From positions 28,900 to 92,899 of the forward strand of contig JAEZKZ010000088.1 of assembly GCA_023415305.1 (NCBI GenBank): a stretch of 64,000 nucleotides of DNA. The letters are read 5' to 3'. Shown piece after piece: positions 8,184 to 17,232 of this stretch; the stretch's first letter is position 1; the number at the start of each line of letters is the position of its first letter. This stretch comes from Bacillota bacterium. Its GTDB lineage: Bacteria; Bacillota; Clostridia; Acetivibrionales; DSM-1351. The position numbers and the translations under genes are program-made. The notes beneath the pieces were generated by a model. It was not told the DNA's origin. It searched no databases and worked only from the letters and a program-made list of their open reading frames with translations.

Positions 8184-9194
8184 CTACTTAACATTTTTTG
8201 TAGCAATCTTTGCCTTAGCCATAAGTGGGTCTATATATGGCTCTCCATAAACTCCGCCGCCTTCATAATCACATTTTGCCTGTACCTGAATTATATAGCT
8301 CCAACCATCGGTACTTTCATAAATAGCCCAGGTAAATTTTGTCGATATTTTTGCTTCAGGTATACCGATTTCATCCTTTTCAACATACCACGAAGTAGAG
8401 GACTTTCCAAGTGTGACGAGTTTAGTAACCTTCTTGCAATCCTCATAATCTTCCTTAATCATAGCTTTAAGATTTTTGTCTGATAGTAAAGGATCTTTGT
8501 ATGGACTATTCTTCTGAGAAAATTGTACTGGCATTTTTCTTAATTTTGCCCTGTAATCAGATGCTATTTTAGTACAATCCTTGGCATTTTGAAGAAGCTT
8601 TTCTAAATCAGCATTTGTCCAATCGATATTAAAACTTCCTGAAGCAATTTTTTGAAAACCAATTGAAAGATCAATTGTCACTTCGTGATTACCTGGTTCC
8701 AACAGTAAAAATAAATTTTCATACCAGTTTGTAAAAGAATAACCTACAGTATCTTTTGGGTCAGGAATAATCTCAAAGGTTATATAAGCTTTATTTGCGT
8801 CGTAATCCTGAATATTCATAGGAATTTCAACCGGTGAGTTTGAATAAAGAAGATCTCCATCGACTGAAATTTCTGTTCTGGCCTGAACCGTTTCATAGGG
8901 AATGTATGTCCCGTCCGATTCTTCTGTCTTTTTAGAAATAGATTGGATTTTTGAATCAAGATATGCTATTGCATAAATACGGCTGTCTGCAGTGAATTTG
9001 TCAGTGAATTGGCTTGCAGTTTCCTTTCCGGCTTTGATACTTGACTCTGAGAACAAAATCTTTCCAACATTATTCTTATGGACATCACTGGAATAAATGC
9101 TGTCTGAACCGGCAGCAGATACACTGAACGGGCTTGCTGAAAATGTGAGCAAAAGTGCCGCCAACACAAAAAATGATATAATTCTTCTTTTCAT
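8184..9194 (-). CDS. Secreted protein of unknown function
   Basis: A 336-residue protein with a clear Sec signal peptide: KRRIISFFVLAALLLTF, then a likely cleavage after SVSAA (about residue 28). There is no lipobox and no C-terminal anchor. The mature part is rich in Lys, Ser and Asp. It contains a segment with two Tyr/Trp-rich beta-like patches (FTNWYENLFLLLEPGNHEV about 160 and FTWAIYESTDGWSYIIQVQ about 290) but no motif I recognise. The start has TAAGGAG 9 nt upstream. It is a single-gene unit, convergent with ylzJ, sharing the terminator between them. It is real by its signal peptide and codon pattern; function cannot be given. Confidence 0.75.
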   Translation of the reverse strand: MKRRIISFFVLAALLLTFSASPFSVSAAGSDSIYSSDVHKNNVGKILFSESSIKAGKETASQFTDKFTADSRIYAIAYLDSKIQSISKKTEESDGTYIPYETVQARTEISVDGDLLYSNSPVEIPMNIQDYDANKAYITFEIIPDPKDTVGYSFTNWYENLFLLLEPGNHEVTIDLSIGFQKIASGSFNIDWTNADLEKLLQNAKDCTKIASDYRAKLRKMPVQFSQKNSPYKDPLLSDKNLKAMIKEDYEDCKKVTKLVTLGKSSTSWYVEKDEIGIPEAKISTKFTWAIYESTDGWSYIIQVQAKCDYEGGGVYGEPYIDPLMAKAKIATKNVK

Positions 9195-9320
9195 ATAATT
9201 TACTCCTTAAGTATAATTTGTCGTATATATTATATATTTAATGTAAAATGAAGTAAATAATAAAATATTGTACTATTAATGTAAATTTAATGTAAAATAT
9301 TGATCTATATCAAAATTTTG

Positions 9321-10055
9321 CTATTTTTTATCAATTGGGATAGCTCTATCATTACTAAAATCCAACACAATATTTTTTCTGTATCCTGTTCCACTGAATT
9401 TGGCTACGAGGGAGCCGTCTTCATCAAATACGTTAACATCGCAGCCGCATATTTTTTTATTCGAAGAGATTTCTTTAGCTTCAGCGGTTAAAAATTTGCC
9501 TGTCGGAGCTTTAAAATAGGAAATACTCGTATTTATACCGACAGTAGCAATTCCGCAGGAATTAATTGCGGCTGCAAAAGCAAAATCTGCAAGTGTATAT
9601 ATAGCTCCACCCTGAACTACATCAAGACCATTTAAGTGTTGTTTTTGTAATTCCAAACGGGTTACTGCGTGACCGGAACTAACACTTATAAGTTCTATTC
9701 CAATAAAATGGGCAAATCTGTCTCTTTTAAAAAACTTAATTATGGATTTTTCTAAAACTGTTTCAGCTTTCTCCTTTTGATTTTGTTCTTGCAGCTCCAT
9801 TTTGATAAATGAATCAATCATATTACGATAAACATCTTCGATTATTTCTGGACAAAGGTTATTATCCTCAGCAAGCTTTCGAACTTTTTCAATTATATAT
9901 TCCACCCGTTGTGGAGCTTTGACCTCTTCGGTATCTTTTTTTAACTTCGCGGCTTGTTTTACATAAGAACTTCTTTCAGCTATAAGCTTAACAATCTGAT
10001 TATCTATAGAGTCTATATTGTCCCTGACTTCCTTTAAATCTTTGCAATTATTCAA
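9321..10055 (-). CDS. AroQ-type chorismate mutase-like domain fused to a hotdog thioesterase
   Basis: The 244-residue protein has two domains. Residues 1-about 92 are an AroQ (chorismate mutase type II) helical domain. Arg11, Arg28 and Lys39 stand at the positions of the catalytic residues of the E. coli enzyme. Glu87 replaces the catalytic Gln, as in the yeast enzyme. The APQRVEYI and AEDNNL segments look closest to PchB-type isochorismate pyruvate lyases. Residues about 105-230 are a PaaI/YdiI-type hotdog acyl-CoA thioesterase: HFIGIELISVSSGHAV, then NGLDVVQGGAIYTLADFAFAAA with the conserved Gly-Gly and Asp. The combination suggests handling of an aromatic acid and its CoA ester, but the substrate is unknown. 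It is monocistronic with a good AAGGAGAT ribosome site. Confidence 0.8.
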   Translation of the reverse strand: MNNCKDLKEVRDNIDSIDNQIVKLIAERSSYVKQAAKLKKDTEEVKAPQRVEYIIEKVRKLAEDNNLCPEIIEDVYRNMIDSFIKMELQEQNQKEKAETVLEKSIIKFFKRDRFAHFIGIELISVSSGHAVTRLELQKQHLNGLDVVQGGAIYTLADFAFAAAINSCGIATVGINTSISYFKAPTGKFLTAEAKEISSNKKICGCDVNVFDEDGSLVAKFSGTGYRKNIVLDFSNDRAIPIDKK

Positions 10056-10125
10056 AATATTATCTCCTTTACTTTCTGTTCTAAATTGAAATTGATATAT
10101 TAATTATACACTATTTACAATTATT

Positions 10126-10227
10126 ATTTATTACAGACGATTTGGCTTTAAAAGTACAGGTGAATTTATAACAGTTATGCTTGCAGAAAATCAGCTGATT
10201 GAAGAAAAATATGTCTTGTCTTTTTAA
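10126..10227 (+). pseudogene. Possible C-terminal relic of a GNAT-like acetyltransferase
   Basis: In the gap between the chorismate mutase fusion and the next gene, one frame reads YYRRFGFKSTGEFITVMLAE, continues for 11 residues and stops at 10225-10227. The pattern YxRFGF followed by a short strand resembles the last part of GNAT acetyltransferases. There is no start codon or ribosome site upstream, so it is at best a remnant. Confidence in the family is low. Confidence 0.35.
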
Positions 10228-10311
10228 TAAAAATAGCTTAATATGCTATATTTTACATAAAAATGCATATGTGATATTATGTTTTTATTATGTTTCGAGG
10301 GGGAAAAGCAG

Positions 10312-12127
10312 TTGAAGAAAATTACCTGTTTGCTATTAGTTTTATTCATGATATTCCAATTTACAGCTCTGTCATTCGCAAAAGCGGACGAAGATATGAA
10401 AGTACTGGACGCGGCTAAAGAAATACAGAATAATCAAACAGAGCAGAAAAAAGATAATAAAAAGGTTTCTGATGAAATAGATCAGGTAAATGAGTCGGTG
10501 GTTGCTATCATTGGTAATAATACAAAATACCGTGATCAGGACGAGGTTTATTCAAAATATCCAAAGAATTTACAGCATGGATCAGGAGTCTTCAGGAGAT
10601 AAAGAATTCGAGATTGATATTGCCAAGGATAAAAACGGGCAAAGATACTTAAGGATAATAGAAGGCGGCGGTTACTACGACTTTTTTTCAATGAATATTA
10701 CCAATGATGGAGAGTTTAAGGAATATATTGAAAACAGAATTTATGTTGCCAATAAAAATATTTATAAATTGACTGTACATATGAACAGGGAGTTCTACCT
10801 CCGGCATGAAGAAATGTTCGACAAGCTTACCTCCTCTTTTAAACTGTCCTTTGATGAAAAAAATCCTTTAATTAAAGAACTATCAGATTCTCTGAGTACT
10901 GTAAGAGAATTCAAAAACACCAACTATGGATGGAAGATAAAGCTGAGTCCTTATTGGAAGTCGTTAGGTTCTTCTAATGCCCGTAATCAATTATTTTATC
11001 CTGTTTATTCAGATGAAGAGCTTAAACAAGGGAATGAGGAAGATCAAGCTAATAAAGAAAAGGATTCCGACAATAATGTGTCAGAATTAATTTCAATTAG
11101 TTTGATTGGATCTGCTTCACCAGGTGAAGATGCAGCAAAATGGGCTGAGAATGAAATAAAGAGTTTTAAAAGCAATTATAATGCTGCAGTATATGATATC
11201 ATTTCTCAAAAGGAATATTTACAAAATGGTTTTAACGTATATCAATTATCTATTCGCTTTAAAACCATGCCTCAGAGTCCGTATATCGGGAACTACCTGT
11301 TTGTAGTTGGCAACGGTTACAAATATATATTATCAGCTGTTATGGCTGATGATATATATTTAGATAAGGAGAAGAAGGATAAATTTGATTTTATGTTCAA
11401 ATCCTTTACTCTTGATAAGTCATTGCTCAGTAAATATATTGGTAAAATTACTTTGGCTGAAAATGTAATGAACCTAAATGAAGAAAAAGAAATTTCTATG
11501 GAGAATCACGGTTTTTCTACCAAAGTTAAAAGAAACTGGAATACAAGACCTAGCAGAAGCTCCTCCGACGACAGCAATTTATATCTCATGTTAATGCTCA
11601 ATTATGAAATAGGTGATTACGAATACCTGAAGGCGTCTGAACCTGATAGTAACATTAACCTAAATATGAGTGCCGGCGCAGTAACAGAATCTGTTGAAGA
11701 TGTAATTTCTTTAATTGCTGAGGGTTTACAAGATAGCGATGAAATTCGTTCGGGAATTGTTAAATATCAAATTAGTTCAACAATAAGTGGTGATGCTACT
11801 ATTTATAAACTATCAGGAGAATACGATATTAAAGCAGTTCAAAAAGTCAATACCGAAGAAAAGAAAAAGAAATACGACTTTGATAGAATCAAAAATGAAT
11901 ATATTTATATTGTTAAAATTGGAGAGAAAGTTTACGTACAATCAATTTCAATTCCGGTTGCAAATACTTCTCCGGAGAACTTAAAGAAAGCTGAGGATAT
12001 TTGGAAAAATACCATAATTAATAAAACAAATTACAGCAGTTTAAAACTCACCTGGAAACGACATTCGCTGGATGAATTTGAGTCGAAAAATAAGTCTGAA
12101 AAAGAAAAAAAATCAACTGAGGATTAA
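10312..12127 (+). pseudogene. Broken or rearranged secreted-protein locus (protease N-terminus joined out of frame to an extracytoplasmic protein)
   Basis: TTG at 10312, 7 nt after GAGGGGGA, opens a frame with a signal peptide (KKITCLLLVLFMIFQFTALSFA) and a segment NESVVAIIG and then HGSGVF that looks like the beginning of a trypsin/HtrA-type protease. It stops at 10602. From about 10577 a different frame (+1) runs to 12127 for some 516 residues. This second part (FDKLTSSFKLSFDEKNP, NYGWKIKLSPYWKSL) is Lys/Asp/Ser-rich, with repeated mixed alpha/beta modules like those of extracytoplasmic PsbP/MOG1-like proteins. It has no start with a ribosome site. The simplest reading is a deletion or indel near 10590-10605 that removed the protease core and put the remainder out of frame. 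A programmed frameshift is possible but no slippery site was seen. Confidence 0.6.
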
Positions 12128-12238
12128 AAATCATCTGAGGATTAAAAATCGACTGAAGATCAAAAGTCATCAACGAATGAAAAAAATCAGCTGAGGGTTA
12201 TTAGTTCACCGGGTAAGAGCCCAAAAGGAGATTACTAA
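12108..12238 (+). repeat. 18-bp tandem repeats encoding a KS(T/S)ED tail, running past the stop
   Basis: About four diverging 18-bp units (AAATCAACTGAGGATTAA and variants) start inside the end of the upstream frame. In the same frame they read KSTED-stop, KSSED-stop, KSTEDQ, KSSTNE and then 18 more residues to TAA at 12236-12238. The third unit has CAA where the first two have TAA. The gene therefore appears to have once ended at 12238 and been shortened by Gln-to-stop changes that spread with the repeat. Confidence 0.65.
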
Positions 12239-12280
12239 TAATATCTATATAATTGAATTAAACTCAAAAACAAATGATTT

Positions 12281-12332
12281 AGTCAGCTATAATTGTTATC
12301 CTAAAGAATAACTAATTGTAGCTGATTTTTAT
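12281..12332 (+). terminator. Terminator upstream of miaB
   Basis: TCAGCTATAATTGTTAT pairs imperfectly with ATAACTAATTGTAGCTGA around a short loop and is followed by TTTTTATTTT. It closes the damaged locus before miaB. Confidence 0.75.
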
Positions 12333-12484
12333 TTTGTTAAATACATTAAGTTCAGTCAAAATAGGTTATTTTTATTTATATAAATATTTTTTATGTTATA
12401 ATATTCACTGTATTTAAAACAGCAAGCTGAAAGCTAAACTTAGTTAATAGATATATACAACAAAATGTCTAAGGGGAATGGAGG

Positions 12485-13921
12485 ATGTCATTGAGTAAAA
12501 GAGTAACAACGCAAGTCTCTGCCGAGGAAATAGCTCAGCAGTATAAATATATTGAAATGCTTAAGGATTACAATCAGACCAGAATTAAAGAAACAGGAAA
12601 ACCCGTTAAATATATCATTGAAACCTTTGGCTGTCAGATGAATGAAAATGATTCCGAGCGCCTTTCAGGGATGCTGTCAGAAATGGGCTATTCTGAATCC
12701 TTCAAAAGAGCTGAAAGTGATCTGGTTATTTTTAATACCTGTTGTGTAAGAGAGAATGCAGAGCAAAAGGTCTATGGACATTTAGGAGCACTAAAAAAGT
12801 TAAAAGAAAAAAATCCCGAGTTGATCATTGCAATCTGCGGATGTATGATGCAGCAGCCTGAGGTTGTTGAGCACATTAAGAAAGTATACAAGCATGTTGA
12901 TATAGTTTTTGGAACACACAATTTATATAAGTTCCCGGAATTACTCAATACAGCAATTGATACAAAAGCTACTGTAATTGATGTATGGGATTCTACAGGT
13001 TCTATTGCAGAGAACATGCCGATAACACGTAAGGACAGCCTTAAGGCATGGGTCACTGTAATGTACGGCTGTAATAACTTCTGTTCTTACTGCATCGTTC
13101 CATATGTAAGAGGGCGAGAGCGAAGCAGGAGTATGGAAGAAATAAAGAATGAGGTTCAAAAGCTTGCCCAAGAGGGCTGTAAGGAAATAACCCTCCTTGG
13201 ACAGAATGTTAATTCCTATGGTAAGGATTTGGCAGGTGAATACACTTTCGCCGGCCTGCTTAGAGAGCTCAACACTATTGAGGGCATAGAACGGATACGT
13301 TTCATGACTTCACACCCCAAGGATCTGTCTGATGAGCTGATTTACGCCATTAGAGATTGTGAAAAGGTCTGTGAGCATTTACACTTGCCTGTGCAGGCCG
13401 GCAGCACAAAAATTCTGGATGACATGAACCGGAGGTACACAAAGGAACAGTATCTTGAGCTGTTGGAAAAAGTAAAGACCCACATACCGGGTATAGCACT
13501 GTCAACAGACATAATTGTTGGTTTTCCCGGTGAAACTGAAGAAGATTTTGCCGAAACTCTTGATGTTGTTGCCAAAGCCCGGTTTGATATGGCCTACACC
13601 TTCCTTTATTCAAAAAGGACGGGAACGCCTGCTGCAACCAAAGAGGACCAGGTGTCTGAGGAGACTAAAAAAGAGAGATTTGACAGACTTCTTGCTCTTC
13701 AAAATACCATAAGCCGTGAAATAAACGATGAGCTTCTTGGAAAAGAAGTTGAAGTTCTTGTTGAAGGTCTCAGTAAAAGCAGTAAAACTACTTACACCGG
13801 TAGAACCAGAGAAAACAAAATTGTTAATTTTAAAGGGAGTCCGGAATTAGTAGGCAAGTTGGTAACAGTAAAGATAGATACAATACAGACCTGGTCACTT
13901 GTAGGTAAAGTTGTTGAATAA
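12485..13921 (+). CDS. miaB: tRNA-2-methylthio-N6-dimethylallyladenosine synthase
   Basis: A 478-residue radical-SAM methylthiotransferase that adds the 2-methylthio group to i6A37 of tRNAs. The N-terminal UPF0004 domain carries its three cluster cysteines in FGCQMNEND (about residue 50), NTCCVREN (about 84) and ICGCMMQQ (about 119). The radical-SAM motif CNNFCSYC follows (about 193-200), and the protein ends with a TRAM domain (about 405-475). ATG 12485 abuts GGAGG directly, though AAGGGGAA further upstream could serve it. TTG at 12491 has ideal spacing to GGAGG, so the protein may start two residues later. It acts after MiaA, whose gene lies 6 kb downstream. Confidence 0.97.
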   Translation: MSLSKRVTTQVSAEEIAQQYKYIEMLKDYNQTRIKETGKPVKYIIETFGCQMNENDSERLSGMLSEMGYSESFKRAESDLVIFNTCCVRENAEQKVYGHLGALKKLKEKNPELIIAICGCMMQQPEVVEHIKKVYKHVDIVFGTHNLYKFPELLNTAIDTKATVIDVWDSTGSIAENMPITRKDSLKAWVTVMYGCNNFCSYCIVPYVRGRERSRSMEEIKNEVQKLAQEGCKEITLLGQNVNSYGKDLAGEYTFAGLLRELNTIEGIERIRFMTSHPKDLSDELIYAIRDCEKVCEHLHLPVQAGSTKILDDMNRRYTKEQYLELLEKVKTHIPGIALSTDIIVGFPGETEEDFAETLDVVAKARFDMAYTFLYSKRTGTPAATKEDQVSEETKKERFDRLLALQNTISREINDELLGKEVEVLVEGLSKSSKTTYTGRTRENKIVNFKGSPELVGKLVTVKIDTIQTWSLVGKVVE

Positions 13922-13935
13922 CAAATAACCAAAAA

Positions 13936-14059
13936 TAATACCAATAAAAATGACAATACCAATACCTATACCTATACCTATACCTATACCTACACCAATA
14001 CTAATACCAATAACACATAAAGTAACCGACAAAAATAAATTAAAACTATAACTATAACT
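13936..14059 (+). repeat. Hexanucleotide tandem array (CCTATA/CCAATA)
   Basis: The 168 nt between miaB and the ymcA-like gene are almost wholly low-complexity. ACCAATA units come first, then about five CCTATA units in a row near 13967-13992, then CCAATA variants. A short ACTATA array follows near 14045-14060. It is non-coding on the plus strand. No promoter or terminator is obvious inside it. Confidence 0.8.
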
Positions 14060-14089
14060 ATGCTGCATAGCAGCAGATTGGAGTTTCAT

Positions 14090-14476
14090 ATGGAAATAAC
14101 AGAAAAGGCAAGAGAACTTGGATTATTGATGGCAAGTTCCAAGGAAATGGAAACATATAAGAATACTGAGGCTGCAATGCAGTCTGACACTAAGTCTACT
14201 ACACTTATGAGTGAATACAAGCAACTACAAATTGACCTTGTTAAAAAAACAAGAGAAAATGCAGCAGCCGATAGTGTTGAAGAAGCAAAACAGAAATTGC
14301 TGGCAAAGCAAAAGGAAATAAACGAATATCCTGTAACTTTTGATTTTTTAACAGCAAAAGCCAATCTTGAAGCTTTGATGAAAAAAGTAAACGATATCAT
14401 CATTTTTTCAATAACAGGAGAGCCTACCTGCTCTGACGACAAATGCAAGACCTGTGGAGGCGGCTGTAAGGGCTAA
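14090..14476 (+). CDS. ymcA: YlbF/YmcA-family protein (RicA-like)
   Basis: A 128-residue protein, mostly helical: EKARELGLLMASSKEMETYKN, then a long Lys/Glu/Ala-rich helix. It ends in a cysteine-rich tail, CSDDKCKTCGGGCKG (C-terminal 15 residues). Its place between miaB and mutS is that of B. subtilis ymcA (ricA). RicA, RicF and RicT form a complex with [4Fe-4S] clusters that supports RNase Y-dependent mRNA maturation and development. The tail cysteines are likely cluster ligands. ATG 14090 is chosen because TTGGAG lies 8 nt upstream. An upstream ATG at 14060 lacks a ribosome site. The family is clear; assignment to RicA rather than RicF rests on gene order. Confidence 0.8.
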   Translation: MEITEKARELGLLMASSKEMETYKNTEAAMQSDTKSTTLMSEYKQLQIDLVKKTRENAAADSVEEAKQKLLAKQKEINEYPVTFDFLTAKANLEALMKKVNDIIIFSITGEPTCSDDKCKTCGGGCKG

Positions 14477-14525
14477 AGGCAAAACGTTCATTAATCTAAA
14501 GATTTTATAAACAATGGAGGCTAGC

Positions 14526-17141
14526 ATGGGTACAGTTACTCCTATGATGCAGCAGTACTTGAATATAAAAGACCAATACAAAGACTGTATTTTGTTCTTC
14601 AGACTGGGAGACTTCTATGAAATGTTTTTCAGAGATGCGGAGGTCGCCTCTAAAGAGCTTGAAATAACCCTTACAGGCAAGGATTGCGGGTTGGAGGAAC
14701 GTGCGCCCATGTGCGGCGTTCCTTTTCATGCTGCAGACGGATACATAGCACGTCTTGTTTCAAAGGGGTATAAGGTTGCAATCTGTGAACAGGTTGAGGA
14801 CCCTGCACTGGCAAAGGGGATAGTAAAAAGGGATGTTATAAGGGTAGTAACTCCGGGGACAGTGACAGACACAGCCATGCTGGATGACAGAAAAAATAAT
14901 TATCTAATGTCGGTTTGCAGAAACGGTAATTTTTTTGGGCTGGCAGCAGTTGATATTACAACCGGTGACTTTTATGCTACCAGGATAACCTGGGGAAATA
15001 CCAAGGGCAAGCTGATGGATGAAATTGCCAAGTTTATGCCCTCAGAGTTGGTAGTAAACAGTGAGTTCAACGAAGATGGTGAATTACTGAACCTGTTGAA
15101 TCTACGCTTCAACATTTACATATCGGGTTATGACAACTGTGCTTTTGAGTATGGTAATGCCAAGGAAACGCTAAAACAGCATTTTGAAAATCTCACTCTG
15201 GATTTGTCGGAATACGATATATCCATTAACGCATCAGGCGCACTTTTAAATTACCTGGATATGACGCAAAAGGTTAACTTGAGTCATATCCAGAATTTCA
15301 ACTCCTATAACATTGAGGAATACATGATTTTAGATGCTGCAACCCGTCGAAATCTTGAATTGACAGAAACCATGAGAGAAAAGTCAAAACGGGGTTCACT
15401 ACTGTGGGTACTGGATAAAACCATGACTTCCATGGGGGGCAGACTCCTGAGAAAATGGATAGAACAACCTCTGGTCAATATGGGAGATATTCAACTCAGA
15501 CTGGACGCCGTTGATGAATTCAAGAACCGGTTTATGGCACGTATGGAAATCAGGGAATTGCTTCGCAGGGTTTACGATATTGAGCGACTAATGGGAAAAG
15601 TAGTACTTGGCAACGTTAATTGCCGGGATTTTATAGCTCTTAAAAACTCTATCGGTCAAATTCCATTTATAAAAAATACTATGATTGATTTTGAGGCTGA
15701 ATATAACAGGTATTGCTATGAGCAGCTGGACAGTCTGGAAGATGTTTGCCAGCTTATAGAAGCCGCCATAATTGAGGACCCTCCTGTTACCATTAAGGAG
15801 GGCGGTATTATAAAAACAGGTTATAATACCGAGGTGGACAAGCTCAGGCAGGCATCAACCCAGGGAAAGGATTGGATAGCAGCTCTTGAAGCCGAAGAAA
15901 AGGAAAAAACAGGTATAAAAAACCTTAAAGTAGGCTTCAACAGAGTATTCGGTTATTTTATCGAAGTGACAAAATCCAACTTTTCACTGGTACCTGAAGA
16001 ATATATAAGAAAACAGACTCTTGCTAACTGTGAAAGATACATTACTCCTGAACTAAAGGAAATTGAAGATAATATTTTAGGGGCAGAGGAAAAAATAGTT
16101 CAACTGGAATACAGCTTATTTCTAGAAGTAAAAGAAGCTATTGCAGCACAGCTTACAAGAATCAAGAGAACGTCCAAGGTGCTTGCTGAACTGGACGCTC
16201 TCGCTTCACTGGCCGAGGTGGCTGACAGGGAAGGCTATTGTATGCCCGAAGTAACGGCCACCGATGAGATACATATTGTAGACGGCAGACATCCCGTGGT
16301 TGAGAAAATGACAGAAAAAAGCAGCTTTGTGCCAAATGACACCGTGCTTGACATGGGTGAAGACAGACTTGCCGTAATTACCGGTCCCAACATGGCCGGC
16401 AAGTCCACCTACATGAGGCAGACCGCTCTTATTGTGTTAATGGCACAAATCGGAAGCTTTGTTCCTGCAACCTCAGCAAAAATCGGTCTTGTGGACAGAA
16501 TATTCACAAGGGTGGGAGCTTCGGATGACCTGGCTTCAGGACAGAGTACCTTTATGGTGGAGATGTCTGAGGTTGCCAACATCCTTATGAATGCCAGCCA
16601 GAGAAGTCTGCTGATACTTGATGAAATAGGCAGAGGCACAAGTACCTTTGACGGCCTGAGCATAGCATGGGCTGTCATAGAATACATAGTAAACAAGGAG
16701 AATCTTGGCTGTAGAACCCTTTTCGCAACTCATTATCACGAGCTTACCGAACTGGAAGGAAAGCTGACAGGTATAAAAAACTATTGTATAACCGTTAAAG
16801 AAAAAGGTGAGGATGTCATATTCCTGCGTAAAATAATCAGAGGCGGTGCTGACGGCAGTTATGGTATTCAGGTTGCGCGGCTTGCGGGCGTGCCTCAGCC
16901 TGTAATTGACCGAGCTAAGGAAATTCTTAATGAGCTGGATGCTGCTGATATTAACAAGAATGGGAAGGCACGCAGAGTTAAGAAGCAGGTGGAAGGGCAG
17001 TTGGATTTTTTCGAGGCTGCTGCAAAAGCGTCAGCCCACAATGAGATACTTGAAGATATCAAGAAAATTGATATTTCAAGGCTGACGCCGATAGATGCCA
17101 TGAATATTCTCTATGAACTTCAGAGGAAAATGAATAGTTAG
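14526..17141 (+). CDS. mutS: DNA mismatch repair protein MutS
   Basis: An 871-residue MutS. Mismatch-recognition domain I holds the Phe-x-Glu motif in RLGDFYEMF (about residues 32-40). Connector, lever and clamp domains follow. The C-terminal ATPase has Walker A GPNMAGKSTYMRQ (about 620) and the GRGTSTFDGLSIAWA segment with the signature region (about 700), and the protein closes with a helix-turn-helix and dimerisation tail. It binds mismatches and recruits MutL. ATG 14526 is chosen since GGAGG ends 5 nt before it. The ATG at 14514 includes the ribosome site. mutL follows 91 nt later. Confidence 0.98.
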   Translation: MGTVTPMMQQYLNIKDQYKDCILFFRLGDFYEMFFRDAEVASKELEITLTGKDCGLEERAPMCGVPFHAADGYIARLVSKGYKVAICEQVEDPALAKGIVKRDVIRVVTPGTVTDTAMLDDRKNNYLMSVCRNGNFFGLAAVDITTGDFYATRITWGNTKGKLMDEIAKFMPSELVVNSEFNEDGELLNLLNLRFNIYISGYDNCAFEYGNAKETLKQHFENLTLDLSEYDISINASGALLNYLDMTQKVNLSHIQNFNSYNIEEYMILDAATRRNLELTETMREKSKRGSLLWVLDKTMTSMGGRLLRKWIEQPLVNMGDIQLRLDAVDEFKNRFMARMEIRELLRRVYDIERLMGKVVLGNVNCRDFIALKNSIGQIPFIKNTMIDFEAEYNRYCYEQLDSLEDVCQLIEAAIIEDPPVTIKEGGIIKTGYNTEVDKLRQASTQGKDWIAALEAEEKEKTGIKNLKVGFNRVFGYFIEVTKSNFSLVPEEYIRKQTLANCERYITPELKEIEDNILGAEEKIVQLEYSLFLEVKEAIAAQLTRIKRTSKVLAELDALASLAEVADREGYCMPEVTATDEIHIVDGRHPVVEKMTEKSSFVPNDTVLDMGEDRLAVITGPNMAGKSTYMRQTALIVLMAQIGSFVPATSAKIGLVDRIFTRVGASDDLASGQSTFMVEMSEVANILMNASQRSLLILDEIGRGTSTFDGLSIAWAVIEYIVNKENLGCRTLFATHYHELTELEGKLTGIKNYCITVKEKGEDVIFLRKIIRGGADGSYGIQVARLAGVPQPVIDRAKEILNELDAADINKNGKARRVKKQVEGQLDFFEAAAKASAHNEILEDIKKIDISRLTPIDAMNILYELQRKMNS

Positions 17142-17232
17142 TTAGAAATTAAATTTCAAAATAAAGTTACCAAAATAATATCAATCGTAAATTAGATTAA
17201 AATGCCATATTGGATAATAATCAGGAGGTTTT

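Noticed and set aside
13895..14089. A minus-strand open frame with an Ile-Gly-Ile-Gly run
   Set aside because: It is a translation of the CCTATA/CCAATA hexanucleotide array and has no ribosome site.
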